Below, one piece after another: positions 55,612-64,000 of a stretch of DNA of 64,000 nucleotides (position 1 is the stretch's first letter; every line of letters begins with the position of its first letter). The stretch is from positions 1 through 64,000 of the forward strand of contig JAMPIH010000003.1 of assembly GCA_023662825.1 (NCBI GenBank), written 5' to 3'. The stretch is from Bacteroides sp. GTDB lineage: Bacteria > Bacteroidota > Bacteroidia > Bacteroidales > P3. Position numbers and translations under genes: made by a program. A model generated the notes under the pieces. The model had not been told where the DNA came from, made no database searches, and saw only the letters and a program-made list of their open reading frames with translations.

Positions 55612-56205
55612 ATGCCGACCGCCATCCTCTACTTCGGGTCGTTCAACCCCGTGCATAACGGGCATATCGCGCTGGCGGAGGCCGTTTCCCGAATCTACAA
55701 GGCCGAAGTGTGGTTCGTGCTCTCGCCCCAAAACCCCTTCAAGCAAGACCTGAACCTCTGGAGCGAGCAGGTGCGGGCGCGGCTGTTGAAAGAGGCGCTT
55801 CGCCCCCACCCTTCGCTTCGCTTCTGCGATGCCGAACTGCAGTTGCCCAAGCCCTCCTACACGATAAACACCCTGAACCACCTGCAGCACGAATATCCTG
55901 GCACAGACTTCCTTATCCTGATGGGAGAGGACAACCTGGCCGGACTGCACAGATGGAAGGCGGTCGATGAAATAATGGAGCGCTGCCGCATTCTCGTATA
56001 TCCGCGGAAAGACACAAAAGGAAACGCCCCGAAACCGGATGCCTACCCGATTCTGGAGCGTTTCGGAGAAAAAATAAACGTGTTGGAAAACCTTCCGCTT
56101 CTGGATATATCTTCCACGCAGATACGGAAGATGATGGCGGAAAAAGAAGACGTTTCGGAACTCGTACCCTGGAATGTTTCCGGACTTGAAAACCTCTGTC
56201 CTTAG
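55612..56205 (+). CDS. nadD: Nicotinate-nucleotide adenylyltransferase
   Basis: A 197-residue nucleotidyltransferase in NAD biosynthesis, making deamido-NAD from nicotinate mononucleotide and ATP. The signature GSFNPVHNGH (9-18) and the C-terminal ISSTQIRK (ATP-binding) are intact; YTINTLNHL and LILMGEDNL are family motifs. It is last in the plus-strand run from 53957. Its stop codon overlaps the apt stop codon on the other strand. Confidence 0.96.
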   Translation: MPTAILYFGSFNPVHNGHIALAEAVSRIYKAEVWFVLSPQNPFKQDLNLWSEQVRARLLKEALRPHPSLRFCDAELQLPKPSYTINTLNHLQHEYPGTDFLILMGEDNLAGLHRWKAVDEIMERCRILVYPRKDTKGNAPKPDAYPILERFGEKINVLENLPLLDISSTQIRKMMAEKEDVSELVPWNVSGLENLCP

Positions 56206-56729
56206 TATTTGAGCAGCGAGAACACCTCGTAGTCGGGGCCTATCTTGGTCCTGCCCTTCAAGGCGTCCAGTTCCAGGAGGTAGCAGATCTTGATGTCGGT
56301 AACACCCAGCTGCCTGATAAGTTCCAGGGCCGCCACCGTGGTTCCTCCGGTGGCCAGCAGGTCGTCGTGCAGCAGCACCTTGTCCTTGGGGTTGAGCGCG
56401 TCCTTATGGATCTCGATGCTGTCTTCCCCGTATTCCAGCTGATAGGTGTAAGACAGTTTCTCGGCGGGCAGCTTGCCCTTCTTGCGCACCGGCACGAAGC
56501 CCGCGTTGAGCTTGTAGGCCAGGATGCTGCCGAAGATGAACCCTCTCGACTCGATGCCCACCACTTTCGTGATGCCCTTTCCGGCATAGCGCTGCACCAA
56601 CAGGTCGGTGGCCAGTTCAATAGAACGGGGATCTTTGAAGAGCGTGGTCAAATCGCGGAACAGAATGCCTTCCTTGGGAAAATCCTGCACCTCGCGCACC
56701 TGTTGTTTCAAATATTCAATACGTTCCAT
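56202..56729 (-). CDS. apt: Adenine phosphoribosyltransferase
   Basis: A 175-residue enzyme converting adenine and PRPP to AMP. The PRPP-binding motif is VLLHDDLLATGGTT (118-131). VGIESRGFIFG (58-68) and VPVRKKGKLP are diagnostic for Apt. Length is normal. It is convergent with nadD, with overlapping stop codons, and downstream of ferritin on the same strand after a hairpin. Confidence 0.96.
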   Translation of the reverse strand: MERIEYLKQQVREVQDFPKEGILFRDLTTLFKDPRSIELATDLLVQRYAGKGITKVVGIESRGFIFGSILAYKLNAGFVPVRKKGKLPAEKLSYTYQLEYGEDSIEIHKDALNPKDKVLLHDDLLATGGTTVAALELIRQLGVTDIKICYLLELDALKGRTKIGPDYEVFSLLKY

Positions 56730-56775
56730 TTATCCGTGTTTTAGCGGGCCTCGAAGGCCCTTGCATTACATTACA

Positions 56776-56808
56776 AATGCCAAGGAAAGGCTTGCTCCCC
56801 TTGGCATT
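56776..56808 (-). terminator. Hairpin after the ferritin gene
   Basis: AATGCCAAGG (56776-56785) pairs with CCTTGGCATT (56799-56808), 10 bp with a 13-base loop. It lies 21 bases past the ferritin stop on the minus strand. There is no T tract, so termination may be partial and apt may be reached by read-through. Confidence 0.6.
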
Positions 56809-56829
56809 CCCGGTTTGAATTCCGTGTCC

Positions 56830-57315
56830 TTACTTGCGTTCGCCGAACTTGTTGTCCAATTGGAAAAGCGCGGTCTGACCGAATTTCTCGATCTTGGAAA
56901 CGATGTCGGAGGCCGTAGCTTCCTCTTCCACCTGCTCGCGCACGAACTGCCAGAAAAAGTCTTCGCTGGCCTTGTCCTTGTCGGACACCGCCATATCGAG
57001 CAGCTTGTTGATCAGGTCGGACACGTGGCATTCGTGGGCATATACGGCCTTGAACATATCGAGCAGGGTTTTCCACGAACCCGGCACGTCGTTGAGCTTG
57101 CTCACCTTGGCCGTGCCGCCGCGCTGAATCAGGAAGTTTGCCATCATATAGGCATGTTCCGTCTCTTCGGCGGCCTGCTTTCTGAGCCAGCTGCTAAAAC
57201 CGTCGAAACCTTCCTTTGCACAGAAGAACGACATGGAGGTGTACAGGTTGGCCGACCACATTTCGGCGGCAATCTGTTCATTAAGAGCCTTTTCGAGTTT
57301 TTTTGAAATCACCAT
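56830..57315 (-). CDS. ftnA: Non-haem ferritin
   Basis: A 161-residue four-helix protein that oxidises Fe2+ and stores iron in a 24-subunit shell. Ferroxidase ligands are recognisable: E18 in EQIAAEMWSA, E51 and H54 in EETEHAYMM, plus a Glu/Gln pair later (FFWQFVREQVEEE). The C-terminal QLDNKFGERK is short. The heme-binding Met of bacterioferritin is not evident. Ferritin and the rubrerythrin at 38384 suggest oxidative and iron-stress protection in an anaerobe. The 354-base gap upstream (57316-57669) has no gene apart from promoter elements of the next gene. Confidence 0.95.
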   Translation of the reverse strand: MVISKKLEKALNEQIAAEMWSANLYTSMSFFCAKEGFDGFSSWLRKQAAEETEHAYMMANFLIQRGGTAKVSKLNDVPGSWKTLLDMFKAVYAHECHVSDLINKLLDMAVSDKDKASEDFFWQFVREQVEEEATASDIVSKIEKFGQTALFQLDNKFGERK

Positions 57316-57544
57316 GGCTTTAAAGTTTTAAAGTTATCAATCTAAGCGCGCATGTTCCTCCAACATAAAGAGAAACAGAATGCAAGGGCGAATTTACCAA
57401 AAAAAGTGAAATCGGAAAAACCGGAGCGCGCATATAACCCGCCCGCAAAAAAAATACGGATCCGGCAAAACAACGCACAGCATATCCCAATGCCTTTTTT
57501 ACCCCTTATGACAAAAAAATGCCGATAGTTATTAGGCAAATACG

Positions 57545-57575
57545 TTGTTACTCTGTAAATTTTTTAATACCTTTA
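57545..57575 (+). promoter_or_regulatory. Promoter candidate of the 1391-residue T9SS gene
   Basis: TTG at 57545-57547 is followed after 20 bases by TACCTTTA (57568-57575), one mismatch from TAnnTTTG. It gives a leader of about 88 bases. The rest of 57316-57669 shows nothing else recognisable. Confidence 0.55.
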
Positions 57576-57669
57576 TGGCGCCTTTAAGATGATGTCTTTT
57601 GACAAAAAGATTCCGTCTGAAGGGCACAACCGAAACACACAAATTTATTAACACAAACAACTGTTCACT

Positions 57670-60600
57670 ATGAAAAAGTTATTTTGCCAGGTCTTGACGG
57701 CCTTAAGCCTGCTGTTTGCCACCATAGGATTGGCAACGGCACAAACCCTGACATTCCAGCCTGAAAGCGGGAGTTCTCTGAAAGCAGGTGCTGCATTTAC
57801 CGTTGTATGCAGTGATGCAAGCGTTGAGCTGTCGGATATCTGGTACATAACTTACGCCACTTTGGATGAAGCGCAAAAACAAGCCCCTACCGCTTTTGCA
57901 AATTATGATGTATCTTATAACTTCGGAAACCCTTATGGGTTCGACCCCGAAATGCCTGTTGTAGCAGCGGCCATTTTGGATAAACCAGAAACCATCACCT
58001 ATGCCGTGTACAAACTCGAAGGGGCTGAGGAGCCTGATCCCGGCGTTACGGTAGCCGCCCCGACCTTCAACCCTGCGGGCGGAGAAGTGGAGCCCAACTC
58101 CAAGGTAATGATTACGTGCGCCACAAACGGTGCCACCATCCACTACACCACCGATAATTCCACTCCCTCCGCTTCCAGTACGGAATACACAACGCCTATC
58201 GAAATTACCGAAGCGGTCACCATCAAGGCCATCGCTGTTTTGGACGGCAAGGAATCGGAAGTTGCCGAAGCCGCCTATACCATTAAACAGCCTTTGAGTG
58301 TAACGGTAACTTTCAATCCCGTTAGCGGTTCAAAAGTCCCTCCCGGAACAACGTTTACCGTTAGCGGTACACATAACGATGCCGGCAACGGGATGTTTTA
58401 TTTCAAATCCTACGCAACTAAAGCTGATGCAGAAGCCGATGATTGGTCATCCAGCAATCCTCAAGCCATCTGCATGAATGGAAAAACATCTCCCTCCCGC
58501 GAAATTCCCACAGCCACTCCCATCATCAAGGTCGCGGCCAAAATCGGTACAGGCTGGTCGGATTTCTTCTATGCCGAATATATCATCGAAACCGCTGAAG
58601 AACCCGAAAACCCAGGATCCGGCAAGGCCACCATCCGCTTGACGGTGAATGGAGAAAACTGCCCTTACACAGACCGTCATCAGTACCAACTGTTGCTCGA
58701 TGCAAATCATACGATGGCGGACACCTACAAAGAAGAATTGGACGAAGCCTATTTTGATCCGAATCTATTGTCCCGCCTTTATGACGCCACTACCGCAACA
58801 ATCCCTGCCGGGATCACAGCCGAAAATATAGCAACAGGCGTCGACCCGGATAAAGAAACCTCTATCGAGGTAGAAACCGGTGTTTACGACATATTCCTCC
58901 TTCAATCGTTCTATGCCGCATGGGGTCCTGGAAATGTACTCCGCAGTGTTTACGGTCCCTCTGGCCAATTTTATGTAGACAACATCACGATTCAGGAAAA
59001 CAAGACCTACAACTTTCTGGTAACGTTCGACAAGAGCGGTGCCCATGCAGAACTTGTCATTCCTATCGACCTGCAATTGACCGCCATCCTGGGAGAAAAC
59101 AAACCTTCATGTGAAGCCGAATCCATGGAAGTAAGCCTGGCTGTTTCAAACATAGGTTCGACCGAAGTAACGACCTATGAAGCTTATTATGCAGTAGGTA
59201 CCGATACGGTAAGGGAAACCGTCACCTCGGCATTGGCCGCCGGAGAAAGCACCGTATTCACCTTTGCCCGGAAACTTGCCCTGAATGTAGGCGAAAAAAC
59301 GAATATCAAGGCCTGGATTCTAGCAAAAGACGAAATCATGACCGACAACAATACAGGAGAATATATCGTCTATCGGAGCGAAAGCAACCCATTACCCTTG
59401 ACGATAAATTCCGAACAAATGCATACAGCCAAGACAAGCGATTGGACATTAGATGAAAACAAAGCGTTGGTCGCCTCGGAAAATGCCACCACTCCTGTAT
59501 TTCTTCCTTGCTTTCATGTTGAACATGCCGGCACATACCGCTTAAGTTATGAATACATCTGCGGCAGATTTGTAGAACTCCCCGATGGTGGAGGCATTCT
59601 CATAAACAATGTAGATGTTTACAAAATCTGCGTAGGTAAAACTTCGCAAGACTGGAAGGATTGGTCTGTTGCCATAACCGACTCCACCATTACCGGATCC
59701 TCTAACCAAAACGAATTCACCTCAAAAGAAATCAGTTTTGAGATAGAAGAACCTGGCGATTACGCTTTCTGCATTTTTGCTGAACGCGTTAACGACAACA
59801 ACAACCTCAAGTTCCGCAATCTGGAAATCGATGAAATTTCCGCATTCTCGGCCCGATTGACCAATTTCAACATCCGCCTGCCCCGTCTCATACCGCAAGA
59901 TTGGACGGATGCATCTTGGCAAATTGACGTAGATATTGAGAACCGCGGTCTGCAGAAACTGCAAGATGCAGATTTTGTAATATCCGTTAACGGCACGGAA
60001 GCGACACGGCAAAAATTCTCATTGGATGTGGAGGCCAAACAGACGCTGTCATTAGATGTTCCCGTGAGCGGATTCCATGACGGGGAAGCCATTAAGGTTT
60101 CTGGAAACGTACTTGTAGGAAACGCTGTTGTCGGAAAAGCAGATGCCCAACCCGAGATTACCGTAACCAAGGATATTGCCGCTTTTGACCATATCTCGGA
60201 CTTTACGGCCGCTAAAACCCTGCAGGGTTATAACGGGGGCCAAATCGGGTTGATCTATCCCGTAGCCGCCAAAGATACTCTGACTGCGCTTGCCATCGGT
60301 TGGGGTGAAATGCCAGACAATATGGACATCGGCATTTCCATACAAAAGGTAAATGTTGAAAACGATGAAATATCGTTAGGCGACATCATCTATGAAACCA
60401 AGGTGCGCCGGGGCTTGCCTGCAAGTTTACAAACCTACGACATCCCCGCCTTTTTGCTGGAAGCCGGAAACTATTTTATTTCGGTAGCACAATTAGGCAT
60501 GACCTCGTTTAAGCTGGCCATGGATGAGTCTCCCGAAGGGGGCTTCTTCCTCTTCGACAAAAACAAGAACACTTGGAATTACTACACACAGGCAGGCTAT

Positions 60601-61845
60601 CCGGCCATCCGTGCCATTTTCGGTTCCAACGGCAAATTGCTTTCTAAAGATGCCATGGTTTCAGCCATTTCCAAACCGATTGACGGCGGTGTATTTACAA
60701 GCAATGAACCCATTGTCGTGAAGGTTCGCAACAACGGCACCGATGCTGTTGAGTTGCCCGTTTACGTTCGCGTTGACAACACTTTGCTGGAACCTCAAAC
60801 CGTGGCATTAAAATCCTATGAATCCAAAGAAATAACTTTCCGTACCGATTTGGCAGCGCAGAATGCCGACAGAAACATTACCATTACCGCCTTTACCTCG
60901 TTGGCCGGCGATGAAGATCCCGACAACGATACCCTGCGGAAAAAAATTGTTTCGTTTGTTCCTGCCGATCCTTATAAAATGGATTTCGAATCTTGTCTTG
61001 ATTTTGCCACCGAAGGCCTGAACCCAACCTGGACTTCAGTAAGCTTGGACAAAACCCCTGTTCTGCCGTTACGTCACGTTTTGGATGGAGAATTCCATTA
61101 TGTTGAATTTCCCGGAAGCGAAACCGATTTGGGCTTTATCGTTTTCAATCCTGTAACAACCGAGCCTTCCATGCTCTTTTACGACTACTACAACAATTGT
61201 CGGTCCCACTCCGGTCAACGCTTTGGCGTTTCTCTCGGAATCAACGATGAATATGTTCCCAAGGACGATTGGCTGATTTCCCCGAAGTTGAAGATGCCCA
61301 AAAACACACAACTCTCCATGTGGGTAAAATCGTTCGACAAGGTCTTTAAGGAAACCTACGAAATTTGGGTTTCCGAAGGTTCGGGCAATCCTGAATCCGA
61401 AGACTTCCAGTGCATCTACCCTGGAGAAGACGACGATGCCTTGCGTGCAGGCGGTGAATGGGAAAACGTAACCTTCGACTTGAGCCAATTCGACAACAAG
61501 GAAATCCATGTGGCCATCCGTTGCGTATCGGCAGATGCCCCCATGTTCATGATCGACGATATCGTGATCGGATCGAACGTGAGCAACGAAGAAGAACAAA
61601 ACGCCGATTTCCGTATATCGGCTTATCCTAATCCCGCAACGGAAACCGTTTCCTTCATTTCTCCCGATGCGTACATCAACGAAGTAGCCTTATTCAACAC
61701 CTCCGGTGTTTTGATTCACCGCTCGGCAACCAACCTAAGTTCCAACAATTACCGTTACAATGTACGCGGTTTGGTATCGGGCTTGTATTTTGCCCGTATC
61801 CTTACCGATAAAGGCACGGTTATCCGGAAGTTTATGGTTCGATAA
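57670..61845 (+). CDS. T9SS-secreted surface protein with chitobiase-type repeat (1391 aa)
   Basis: A signal peptide covers residues 1-24 (ends GLATA before QTLTF). A chitobiase/beta-hexosaminidase C-terminal-like domain lies at about 125-205 (FNPAGGEVEPNSKVMITCA, IHYTTDNSTPS, ITIKAIA-like segment). CARDB-like sandwich domains occupy about 480-570 and 730-820, and again near 1015-1095. A choice-of-anchor-J-type domain runs about 1103-1305, with PKDDWLISPKL and FMIDDIVIG. The T9SS sorting domain is about 1315-1391 (ISAYPNPATETVSFI, ending RKFMVR). It lacks a hydrolase module, so binding or structural function is inferred. Base composition is slightly more A/T-rich than in the housekeeping genes. 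A perfect terminator follows. Confidence 0.9.
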   Translation: MKKLFCQVLTALSLLFATIGLATAQTLTFQPESGSSLKAGAAFTVVCSDASVELSDIWYITYATLDEAQKQAPTAFANYDVSYNFGNPYGFDPEMPVVAAAILDKPETITYAVYKLEGAEEPDPGVTVAAPTFNPAGGEVEPNSKVMITCATNGATIHYTTDNSTPSASSTEYTTPIEITEAVTIKAIAVLDGKESEVAEAAYTIKQPLSVTVTFNPVSGSKVPPGTTFTVSGTHNDAGNGMFYFKSYATKADAEADDWSSSNPQAICMNGKTSPSREIPTATPIIKVAAKIGTGWSDFFYAEYIIETAEEPENPGSGKATIRLTVNGENCPYTDRHQYQLLLDANHTMADTYKEELDEAYFDPNLLSRLYDATTATIPAGITAENIATGVDPDKETSIEVETGVYDIFLLQSFYAAWGPGNVLRSVYGPSGQFYVDNITIQENKTYNFLVTFDKSGAHAELVIPIDLQLTAILGENKPSCEAESMEVSLAVSNIGSTEVTTYEAYYAVGTDTVRETVTSALAAGESTVFTFARKLALNVGEKTNIKAWILAKDEIMTDNNTGEYIVYRSESNPLPLTINSEQMHTAKTSDWTLDENKALVASENATTPVFLPCFHVEHAGTYRLSYEYICGRFVELPDGGGILINNVDVYKICVGKTSQDWKDWSVAITDSTITGSSNQNEFTSKEISFEIEEPGDYAFCIFAERVNDNNNLKFRNLEIDEISAFSARLTNFNIRLPRLIPQDWTDASWQIDVDIENRGLQKLQDADFVISVNGTEATRQKFSLDVEAKQTLSLDVPVSGFHDGEAIKVSGNVLVGNAVVGKADAQPEITVTKDIAAFDHISDFTAAKTLQGYNGGQIGLIYPVAAKDTLTALAIGWGEMPDNMDIGISIQKVNVENDEISLGDIIYETKVRRGLPASLQTYDIPAFLLEAGNYFISVAQLGMTSFKLAMDESPEGGFFLFDKNKNTWNYYTQAGYPAIRAIFGSNGKLLSKDAMVSAISKPIDGGVFTSNEPIVVKVRNNGTDAVELPVYVRVDNTLLEPQTVALKSYESKEITFRTDLAAQNADRNITITAFTSLAGDEDPDNDTLRKKIVSFVPADPYKMDFESCLDFATEGLNPTWTSVSLDKTPVLPLRHVLDGEFHYVEFPGSETDLGFIVFNPVTTEPSMLFYDYYNNCRSHSGQRFGVSLGINDEYVPKDDWLISPKLKMPKNTQLSMWVKSFDKVFKETYEIWVSEGSGNPESEDFQCIYPGEDDDALRAGGEWENVTFDLSQFDNKEIHVAIRCVSADAPMFMIDDIVIGSNVSNEEEQNADFRISAYPNPATETVSFISPDAYINEVALFNTSGVLIHRSATNLSSNNYRYNVRGLVSGLYFARILTDKGTVIRKFMVR

Positions 61846-61864
61846 ACCGTTTTCCCCTTGTATC

Positions 61865-61902
61865 AGAGAGGGGCTTCCCTATGGGAACGCCCCTCTCTTT
61901 TT
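61865..61902 (+). terminator. Strong terminator between the two T9SS genes
   Basis: AGAGAGGGGC (61865-61874) pairs with GCCCCTCTCT (61889-61898), continued by TTCCC/GGGAA inside, and followed by TTTT. The downstream gene therefore needs its own promoter. Confidence 0.92.
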
Positions 61903-61935
61903 ACTCATTTTCCAAAGCATAAACACAACCGAAAC

Positions 61936-63789
61936 ATGATGAAAAGAATTTGGTTCATCACCGTAATGACCCTCGCGGGCATTCTTGATATTCAAGCCCA
62001 ATCCCGCTTTGTAAGCGAACTTAGCCAGAACAGGAACGTTCTGCTTGAAGAATATACCGGGATACACTGCGGCAACTGCCCCGACGGGCATAAAATGGCC
62101 ACGGAAATCGTCAAGAAACATCCTCAACATGTCTTTCTGATGAACATCCATGGAACGGGGCTTGCAGCTCCTGCAGAAAACGATGTGGATTTGCGCACTT
62201 CCTACGGAAACAACCTGATTGAACAGGCTGGTGTCAAAAGCATTCCTACCGGTTCACTCAACCGCCATATCTTTCCTTCTGAAACGACATCGGCACTGAA
62301 CCGGGACTCGTGGGATGAATATGTGGAGGAACTCTTGGCTATGCCCGCCTACGTCAATATTGCCGCCAAAGCCGTCCTTGATTGGGAAACCCGCGAGATT
62401 TCCATAACCGTGCAATTATATTACACCGGCACTCCTCCAGCAAAAAACTTTATCCATGTGGCCGTTCTACAAGACAGTATTGTCGGATACCAGAACGGCT
62501 CCCACATGAATCCTGCACAGATAACACCCGACAATAAATACCGGCACATGCATGTCTTCCGCGATTTCCTTACTGGACAATGGGGCGAAGAAGTAAATGT
62601 TCAAGGAACCGGCCAGATGATTGAAAGAACCTTTACAAAGACCCTGCCTGGTAAAATCGGCAACGTAAACCTCAATTTGTTCGACCTGCAATTCATCGCC
62701 TTTGTTTCCGAAAACAAAGAAGAAATCATAAACGTTTGCCCAGTCGCAATACAAGACGTGAACCGACCCGCCCGCATTGCCTACCTTTCCGACATACGAC
62801 AACTTTCTCTCAACACTTGCGATAAAGACGTAAAGTTCGCCATCCGGGTCAACAACCATTACCTCTCCTCCGAACCTATTTCCAACATGGTTCTAGAATG
62901 CATCAGCGTGACAGAAACAACACAACACACTTTTTCGTTCGATCATCCCATACAAGCAGGAGACTCCGTTAACATAGAAACGAATGAAGTGAAACTCGGC
63001 AAAGCCAACCGAAACGAAACGGTCTATTGGTCCATTGTATCGATCAACGGGAGCAGTTTCGTCAACCGCTATCAAAAAAGGATTCCTGGAAAAGCCTTCA
63101 AACATTATGGTGTTACAGAAACCCCCGATATCTCACTTGTAGTTCAACAAGACCGTTTCGGTTCGGATATTTCGTGGGTTTTGAAATCCGAACAAGGCGA
63201 CACCGTGGCAAATGGCGGCCCTTATAAGGATCTGCCCTCACGAGGAGTCGAAGCCCATACTTACGAACTGACCATTTCGGAAGGATGCCATACCTTCACC
63301 ATCTACGACAGGCAACACGACGGCATAAACAATGGCTCAGGCGAAGGATGTGTCCGCTTTTCGAAAGCCGATGACCGAATATTTGCCCAACATGATGGAA
63401 AATACAGCGACAGTGCCACCATTATGATTTGTCTCGGAGAAGCCGAACCGGATGACCCCAACCTTCCCGACCGCCCCGAGCTGCCCGAAGACCCCGCCGA
63501 CACGATTCCCGACAATCCCAATCCTACGGACACCCTGGCGGTAGAACGCACGGATGCCGGCACGCTCCATATCTACCCGAACCCCTGCCGGAACACGGTG
63601 CATATAACCGGTTTGGAAAACTGCGGAAAGATACTCCACATACGGATTCTGTCGGTTAATGGAATCGAAGTGTTCCGCGTAAAGGGGAACTCCGCCGAAA
63701 TCGATGTGGAAAGGCTGCCTTCCGGCCTGTATATATTGGAAGTATGCACTCCAAGACGTGTTTACCGCACCAAGTTGCAACGCCGGTAA
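61936..63789 (+). CDS. Omp28-like thioredoxin-fold protein with T9SS sorting domain
   Basis: A 617-residue protein. A signal peptide follows ATG 61936 (MMKRIWFITVMTLAGILDIQA). The N-terminal about 250 residues resemble Omp28-type outer-membrane proteins with a thioredoxin-like start: LLEEYTGIHCGNCPDGHK, with redox-capable C45 and C48. A second beta-rich region spans about 280-515. A Pro/Asp-rich linker (DDPNLPDRPELPEDPADTIPD) precedes the T9SS sorting domain (about 540-617, LHIYPNPCRNTVHI, then GLYILEV). The protein is probably surface-exposed. Disulfide activity is inferred from the CGNC motif. The upstream in-frame extension to 61858 overlaps the terminator and is rejected. Confidence 0.88.
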   Translation: MMKRIWFITVMTLAGILDIQAQSRFVSELSQNRNVLLEEYTGIHCGNCPDGHKMATEIVKKHPQHVFLMNIHGTGLAAPAENDVDLRTSYGNNLIEQAGVKSIPTGSLNRHIFPSETTSALNRDSWDEYVEELLAMPAYVNIAAKAVLDWETREISITVQLYYTGTPPAKNFIHVAVLQDSIVGYQNGSHMNPAQITPDNKYRHMHVFRDFLTGQWGEEVNVQGTGQMIERTFTKTLPGKIGNVNLNLFDLQFIAFVSENKEEIINVCPVAIQDVNRPARIAYLSDIRQLSLNTCDKDVKFAIRVNNHYLSSEPISNMVLECISVTETTQHTFSFDHPIQAGDSVNIETNEVKLGKANRNETVYWSIVSINGSSFVNRYQKRIPGKAFKHYGVTETPDISLVVQQDRFGSDISWVLKSEQGDTVANGGPYKDLPSRGVEAHTYELTISEGCHTFTIYDRQHDGINNGSGEGCVRFSKADDRIFAQHDGKYSDSATIMICLGEAEPDDPNLPDRPELPEDPADTIPDNPNPTDTLAVERTDAGTLHIYPNPCRNTVHITGLENCGKILHIRILSVNGIEVFRVKGNSAEIDVERLPSGLYILEVCTPRRVYRTKLQRR

Positions 63790-63820
63790 ACCGAGGCCCC
63801 GCCCTCCCCTGCCCTACATG

Positions 63821-63858
63821 CAAACGCCCCGAAAGTTATCGGACTTTCGGGGCGTTTG
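63821..63858. terminator. Bidirectional terminator between T9SS gene and NifU-like gene
   Basis: CAAACGCCCCGAAAGT (63821-63836) pairs perfectly with ACTTTCGGGGCGTTTG (63843-63858), a 16-bp stem with a 6-base loop. The flanking genes converge on it. Confidence 0.88.
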
Positions 63859-63882
63859 GCGTATCGGGAGATGTTAAAAACG

Positions 63883-64000
63883 CTACAAGAAGAAAGGTTC
63901 TATGCCCGTAACTTCGGGCAGGATGGTGCGCAAGGCCACCTCCACGCTCTGTTTTATGGTGGCGTGGGCGCGCGGACAGTTGCCGCAGGTGGTTTTCAAT
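63883..64000 (-). CDS. NifU-like Fe-S scaffold domain, C-terminal part (5' truncated by window edge)
   Basis: The last 38 codons on the minus strand end TAG at 63883. The peptide contains TTCGNCPRAHATIKQSVEVA and then LPEVTGIEPFFL. C-x-x-C followed by a T-(I/L)-K-x-x-V-E helix and P-E-V is the NifU C-terminal domain pattern. Such proteins bind a 4Fe-4S cluster through the two cysteines and deliver it to apoproteins. The N-terminus is outside the window. The segment is too short to separate Nfu from full-length NifU. Confidence 0.8.
   Translation of the reverse strand, partial: LKTTCGNCPRAHATIKQSVEVALRTILPEVTGIEPFFL

Noticed and set aside
57342-57539. 65-residue minus-strand frame upstream of ferritin
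   Set aside because: No family resemblance. It lies in the ferritin upstream region and its hydrophobic, Cys/Phe-rich translation looks incidental.

Overview
The window reads as chromosomal DNA from a member of the Bacteroidota, most probably order Bacteroidales. The evidence is: secreted proteins ending in type IX secretion system (T9SS) sorting domains; an S46 dipeptidyl-peptidase; a GLPGLI-family protein paired with an outer-membrane barrel; a subclass-A2-like class A beta-lactamase; a TonB energy transducer; and many promoters of the Bacteroidota form TTG-N19/20-TAnnTTTG in front of genes with weak Shine-Dalgarno sequences. Base composition is moderately GC-rich except in the two toxin-antitoxin islets and a few intergenic patches. 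No CRISPR array, insertion sequence, prophage or rRNA operon was seen.

Layout. 1-51 is the tail of an upstream T9SS cargo gene. 268-835 is a YafQ-type toxin-antitoxin locus. 955-4668 (minus) is gyrA plus a secreted TPR protein. 4938-7478 (plus) is clpC. 7516-16887 (minus) is a long same-strand run: arginine decarboxylase, mannose-1-phosphate guanylyltransferase, DPP7-like peptidase, a DUF349 protein, trmD, phosphohexomutase and smpB. 17086-20976 (minus) is a surface operon: small PKD-like protein, GLPGLI protein and TonB-receptor-like barrel. 21053-21786 is a second toxin-antitoxin-like pair. 21865-22791 is a lipoprotein beta-lactamase. 23192-25887 is a Fur-family regulator divergent from a stand-alone HMA metallochaperone and a Zn/Cd P-type ATPase, with two palindromic operators between them. 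26054-27241 is a DegT aminotransferase with tRNA-Arg downstream. tRNA-Met lies at 27362.

27494-38075 holds two very large T9SS cargo proteins in tandem. 38384-41547 (minus) carries rubrerythrin, a YraN nuclease, a ROK kinase and a coiled-coil membrane protein. 41632-45930 (plus) carries comF, a cyclophilin, pheS, a glutaminyl-cyclase-like lipoprotein and tonB. 46071-49900 carries an NlpC/P60 peptidase, two tRNA-Leu genes, an LD-carboxypeptidase and an uncharacterised transglutaminase-like protein. An M13 peptidase, an ATPase behind an array of TTACGTAA palindromes, thymidine kinase, a Bacteroidota-type unknown protein, gmk, nadD, apt and ferritin follow. 57670-63789 holds two more T9SS cargo proteins, and 63883-64000 is the C-terminus of a NifU-like scaffold protein.

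How the genes fit together. Most of the window is housekeeping: DNA topology, proteostasis, tRNA modification and charging, nucleotide salvage, NAD synthesis and GDP-mannose supply. The accessory interest lies in the surface proteins (at least five T9SS cargos, the barrel/GLPGLI operon, TonB), in a probable peptidoglycan-recycling group (NlpC/P60, LdcA, transglutaminase-like protein) and in several intergenic repeat arrays that look like regulator-binding sites. The strongest candidates for undescribed biology are the transglutaminase-like gene translationally coupled to ldcA, the TTACGTAA array before the orphan ATPase, and the paired GCAATC-C-GATTGC operators at the metal-efflux locus.
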